36,510 nucleotides of DNA, taken from positions 1 to 36,510 of the forward strand of contig CAZIEW010000061.1 of the NCBI GenBank assembly GCA_964538515.1, given 5' to 3'. The translations under genes were made by a program, and so were the position numbers. The notes below the pieces were generated by a model that saw only the letters and a program-made list of their open reading frames with translations, searched no databases and was not told the DNA's origin. Positions 33,720-36,510 of this stretch are shown here, piece after piece. This stretch comes from CALBZH01 sp964538515 (GTDB lineage Bacteria; Desulfobacterota; Syntrophobacteria; Syntrophobacterales; Syntrophobacteraceae). Positions within the stretch are counted from its first letter, which is position 1; each line of letters opens with the position of its first letter.

Positions 33720-34765
33720 CTCCCTCAAGAAGACAGGCTAACGAAGAAGGGTCGACGTCGACAGACGACAGGCCCCTTCCGGAGGTTTCCGTTGTCATAC
33801 CCCTGCACAATGAAGCGAGTACTCTACGGGAGCTCCATGAGCGGGTTTCGAAGACGATGGGTCAGCAGAAGCGCACCTGGGAGCTGGTGCTCGTGAATGA
33901 CGGCAGCACCGATGGCACGGGGGAGATCCTGGATTCGCTTTTTGAATCCGACCCCCGCGTTGTTGTGGTGGATCTCCGACGCAACTACGGTCAGACCCCG
34001 GCCCTCAAAGCGGGCTTCGACCACGCTCGCGGCGACGTTGTGGTGTCCCTGGATGGGGATTTGCAGCATGCGCCCGAGGAGATTCCTGCCTTCTTGGACA
34101 AGATCGAGGAGGACTTCGACCTGGTCTCGGGCTGGAGGGTGAGCCGCTCGGATGCCCTCCTCACGCGCAAAATCCCTTCTCGCATCGCCAACTGGCTTAT
34201 GGCTTACGTTTCGGGTGTTCAAGTCCATGATTTCGGAACGACGTTCAAGGCTTATCGTCGGGAAATCCTCGATGAAATCCCCCTTTATGGGGACCTGCAC
34301 CGATTCGTGCCGGCGCTCTCGGCCATGAACGGCGCCCGGATCGCCGAGATTCCCATCAAGGATCTCGGCCGTAGCACGGGGAAGTCTCACTACGGGCTTT
34401 CCCGCACCTTCCGAGTGATGTTTGACCTGCTCACGGTGGGCTTTCTGCTCCGCTACCTGACGCGGCCCCTTCATCTGTTCGGGAAGCTCTCTCTCGCCTG
34501 CATCGGCTCAGCCGCACTGATCGGCTTGTTCCTGCTTGCCCGGAAAGTGATCGAAGGGGTTCATCTCTTCCACGAGCATGGTCCGCTTTTGCTCCTATCC
34601 GCAGTGCTTCTTCTAGCCGGCATGCAGTTCCTGGCTATTGGGCTTCTCGGTGAAATCCAGTCCCGCACCTATTTCGAGGCACAGGACAAAAGGATCTATA
34701 GCGTGAGGACCGTGAAACGGCGGTCGGACTTCCCGCCCGATGAGCTTCGGGGAGGGTCTGCCTGA
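33716..34765 (+). CDS. Family 2 glycosyltransferase with C-terminal membrane helices (DPM1-like)
   Basis: 349 residues starting at GTG 33716. The GT-A fold shows VSVVIPLHNE, the nucleotide-binding VNDGSTDGT (residues 60-68), and the DxD-like SLDGDLQHAPEE (111-122). Two membrane helices near residues 260-325 (LACIGSAALIGLFLLA, LLLLSAVLLLAGMQFLAIG) anchor it, as in bacterial DPM1-like enzymes that transfer sugars to polyprenyl phosphate. Coupling to hpnK suggests they act on the same glycolipid. The acceptor is not known. Confidence 0.88.
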   Translation: MTPSRRQANEEGSTSTDDRPLPEVSVVIPLHNEASTLRELHERVSKTMGQQKRTWELVLVNDGSTDGTGEILDSLFESDPRVVVVDLRRNYGQTPALKAGFDHARGDVVVSLDGDLQHAPEEIPAFLDKIEEDFDLVSGWRVSRSDALLTRKIPSRIANWLMAYVSGVQVHDFGTTFKAYRREILDEIPLYGDLHRFVPALSAMNGARIAEIPIKDLGRSTGKSHYGLSRTFRVMFDLLTVGFLLRYLTRPLHLFGKLSLACIGSAALIGLFLLARKVIEGVHLFHEHGPLLLLSAVLLLAGMQFLAIGLLGEIQSRTYFEAQDKRIYSVRTVKRRSDFPPDELRGGSA

Positions 34766-34767
34766 GC

Positions 34768-35397
34768 TCAAATGATTCTGAAAAAGGTTGGCAGGAGGTG
34801 GGCTTCGTGAAGCTTCTCGATCACCGCGAGCGCCTCATAAGCAAAAATGAACACAAATCCGTCCAGAAACGCCCGACGATACCGACGAGAATCCACGACG
34901 TATTCCGCAGGCTCCTGGAAAAGCGACCACTTCGGAAAGAACCTGGGCGTTCTGCTCATGTACTCCAAATAGTCGTGACCATAGAGGCCAATGAGCTTTC
35001 GTTCTTCATGTATCACGACCAACGGGTAATAGACGGCAAAGGTCATCAGGAGGATGAAGAGCACCGTCAGGCTCTCAGCCGAGAATCCAACCCCGATCGC
35101 CCCAAGAAGATTAAAGAAATACAAGGGATTTCTCATCACGGAATAGGGGCCCACCGTAATGAGCTCTCTATTCTTATAGCCAGCAATGTACATGGATGTC
35201 CAGATCCGTCCCATTGTGCAGGATAGGACAAAAAACAGCCCCAGTATTTCAAAGATCGTATCGATAAGTCCATCTGGGTCCCACGTATGCTCCGAAATGA
35301 TTAATAAAAGGGCTACAAAGCAAACAACGATCTTTGACCCCATCAATCGATATCGAGAGGCAACATAATCCAGTCTTTTTGTAAAGCCTTCCTTCAT
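34768..35397 (-). CDS. Isoprenylcysteine/phospholipid methyltransferase-like membrane protein
   Basis: 209 residues with about five membrane helices. The C-terminal half has the ICMT/PEMT signature: GPYSVMRNPLY followed by the helix region and EERKLIGLYGHDYLEY..RTPRF, which bind S-adenosylmethionine in this group. The substrate is unknown; bacterial members methylate lipids or small molecules, or are uncharacterised. Its stop is 2 bp from the stop of the convergent glycosyltransferase, and an IS remnant lies 17 bp upstream of its start, which may have replaced its original promoter. The ribosome site is weak. Confidence 0.78.
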   Translation of the reverse strand: MKEGFTKRLDYVASRYRLMGSKIVVCFVALLLIISEHTWDPDGLIDTIFEILGLFFVLSCTMGRIWTSMYIAGYKNRELITVGPYSVMRNPLYFFNLLGAIGVGFSAESLTVLFILLMTFAVYYPLVVIHEERKLIGLYGHDYLEYMSRTPRFFPKWSLFQEPAEYVVDSRRYRRAFLDGFVFIFAYEALAVIEKLHEAHLLPTFFRII

Positions 35398-35414
35398 GAG
35401 ATCCAGCAGTCCTT

Positions 35415-36212
35415 TCAGGGATTCCTCTGTGCTGTCTTCATCTCCATGCGGTTGTCAGCCGCACCCGTTGACGGCCACCTTCCCGACTCCACCTCCAGCC
35501 GACAGACGATATTCGAAACTGGGGTGCCTGGCAAGGAGTGCGTCATGGGGATGAGGAGAGATAGCACGAGGATCAGCCCCAGGGCTTCGATCCGCTCGGG
35601 CTTTTTGAGGAACACGGAATTGATGAGCACGGGATCTTCCAGGAAGCTGAAGTTGTGCTCGATGCCGTTCTGGTCCTTGTAAGCCTGGAGGACGGTTTGG
35701 CCGTCGTGAGGGATGTCGCTGTTCGGGAGCCCTTCGGGCGGAACGTTGGTGATGAGAACGAAGTAGCCGGCCTGTTCACGCAAGACGTCGATGGCCTCGG
35801 GTTTTTGCACCAGGGTCCCTGTGATTGCATGGCGCGTCTCCTTCAACGCTCGGCTGCCATCGGCTTTTCGCTTTCCACGAGCATAGAGTGGTCTCTCCCC
35901 TGCAAGGAGCTCGATCTCGTGGCAACGAAGGGTTTCTTTTTGAAGTCTGGCCATGGCTGCCTGAGCGTCCGCTTCGCGGAAGTAAAGGGTCTTATCGACC
36001 TGAGCAAGCTTCTTGCTCCACGTGGTCCGCTCCTGTTTGACCTCCCGATCCAGTCGCTTCTGTCGGCGCCGGTCATGAGCGCTGGAGTGAACGACGACGG
36101 CCCGCAGGGTTTTCTCGTAGAGGGACACGGCGGTCTCATGGCCGCGGTAGCGGACACCGGGACGGTTTTTGGTCGGCACGGTTGCGGCCAGTGCGGATTC
36201 AAGAAATTCACC
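35415..36212 (-). pseudogene. Broken IS1634-type (IS4-group) transposase, C-terminal part
   Basis: The open frame covers about half of a normal IS1634 transposase. It begins after a TGA near 36213 with GEFLESALAATVP and contains RYRGHETAVSLYEKTLRAVVV-like and AYKDQNGIEHNFSFLEDP segments. The latter holds the final catalytic glutamate of the YREK-type motif, followed by FLKKPERIEALGLILVLSLLI. The N-terminal half, with the first two aspartates, is missing, and after LSLLI the expected C-terminus is replaced by unrelated residues. It is a decayed insertion; no terminal repeats are evident. Confidence 0.75.
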
Positions 36213-36276
36213 TCAGCCTCACCACCGGACCTGCGGAATGTAAGCTGAAGGGTTGAGAAGGTGCATCAATGGGAGC

Positions 36277-36510
36277 TCATTCCGGTTTCTTCGTCTCCAG
36301 TTCCCGGAGCAACCGCTGGGACTGAGAATGGTCGGGGTCTCTCGACAGGACCTCCTTCAGCCGCCTGGCAGCCTCCTTCCTTTCTCCCGATGTGATGCAA
36401 GCCAGTGCGTAGCTGTATTGCAGCCGGATGTTTTCGGGTGTTGTTTTCAGGCCTCGCGCAAGGACGGCCCTTGCCTCGTGATGATCCCCAATCCTGCCCA
36501 GTAGCTCTCC
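36277..36510 (-). CDS. TPR-repeat protein, C-terminal part (runs off window)
   Basis: The minus strand from the window edge reads 77 codons to TGA at 36279-36277. The peptide has tetratricopeptide spacing: LLGRIGDHHEARAVLARGL, then IRLQYSYALACITSGERKEA and RRLKEVLSRDPDHSQSQRLL, matching the TPR pattern of A8, A/G15, A20 and P32. It ends in LETKKPE. The protein would be a scaffold or PEP-CTERM/secretion-associated TPR protein; the missing N-terminus prevents a finer call. Confidence 0.75.
   Translation of the reverse strand, partial: GELLGRIGDHHEARAVLARGLKTTPENIRLQYSYALACITSGERKEAARRLKEVLSRDPDHSQSQRLLRELETKKPE

Overview
The window looks like chromosomal DNA of an anaerobic, moderately GC-rich bacterium, most plausibly a sulfate-reducing or syntrophic member of the Desulfobacterota (Syntrophobacter-like). 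This is an inference from gene content: two selenocysteine formate dehydrogenases, a complex I without the NADH-oxidising module, a DUF169 protein, and hopanoid-associated lipid transport genes. No rRNA or other taxonomic marker is present.

Layout. The left edge carries the 5' part of a Fur-family regulator (minus strand). A selenocysteine formate dehydrogenase (FdhA-1, plus strand) follows, interrupted by a 100-N assembly gap. It converges, across a bidirectional terminator, on a 14.5-kb minus-strand operon: nuoA-B-C-D-H-I-J-K, a MrpD-like antiporter subunit, a small two-helix membrane protein, a second NuoL/MrpD-like subunit, nuoM, nuoN, and finally a second selenocysteine formate dehydrogenase (FdhA-2). 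nuoE, nuoF and a conventional nuoG are absent. The FdhA proteins carry a NuoG/FdsA-like iron-sulfur N-terminus, so the operon reads as a formate:quinone oxidoreductase built on complex I, with four antiporter-type pump subunits instead of three. A CRP/FNR-type palindrome lies upstream of nuoA.

Between about 18.5 and 22.7 kb lies nitrogen-related material: amt (minus strand, TTG start, sigma-54 promoter), a divergent P-II gene glnK, an isochorismatase-fold hydrolase and a DUF169 protein. From 23.1 to 25.9 kb there is a PAS-PAS histidine kinase and a LuxR-type response regulator, preceded by a decayed duplicate of the kinase/regulator junction. A secreted beta-sandwich-like protein of unknown function follows.

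From 27.3 to 34.8 kb lies a hopanoid/lipid-transport neighbourhood: hpnM and hpnN, then a tolC-like gene (all minus strand), and divergently hpnK with a DPM1-like glycosyltransferase. The right end holds an isoprenylcysteine-methyltransferase-like membrane protein, a broken IS1634-type transposase and the C-terminus of a TPR protein. A ~105-bp GC-rich intergenic repeat occurs twice in tandem between hpnN and tolC and once, inverted, upstream of glnK.

Main interest: the FDH/complex I operon with an expanded pump module, and the matched SECIS hairpins in both fdhA genes.
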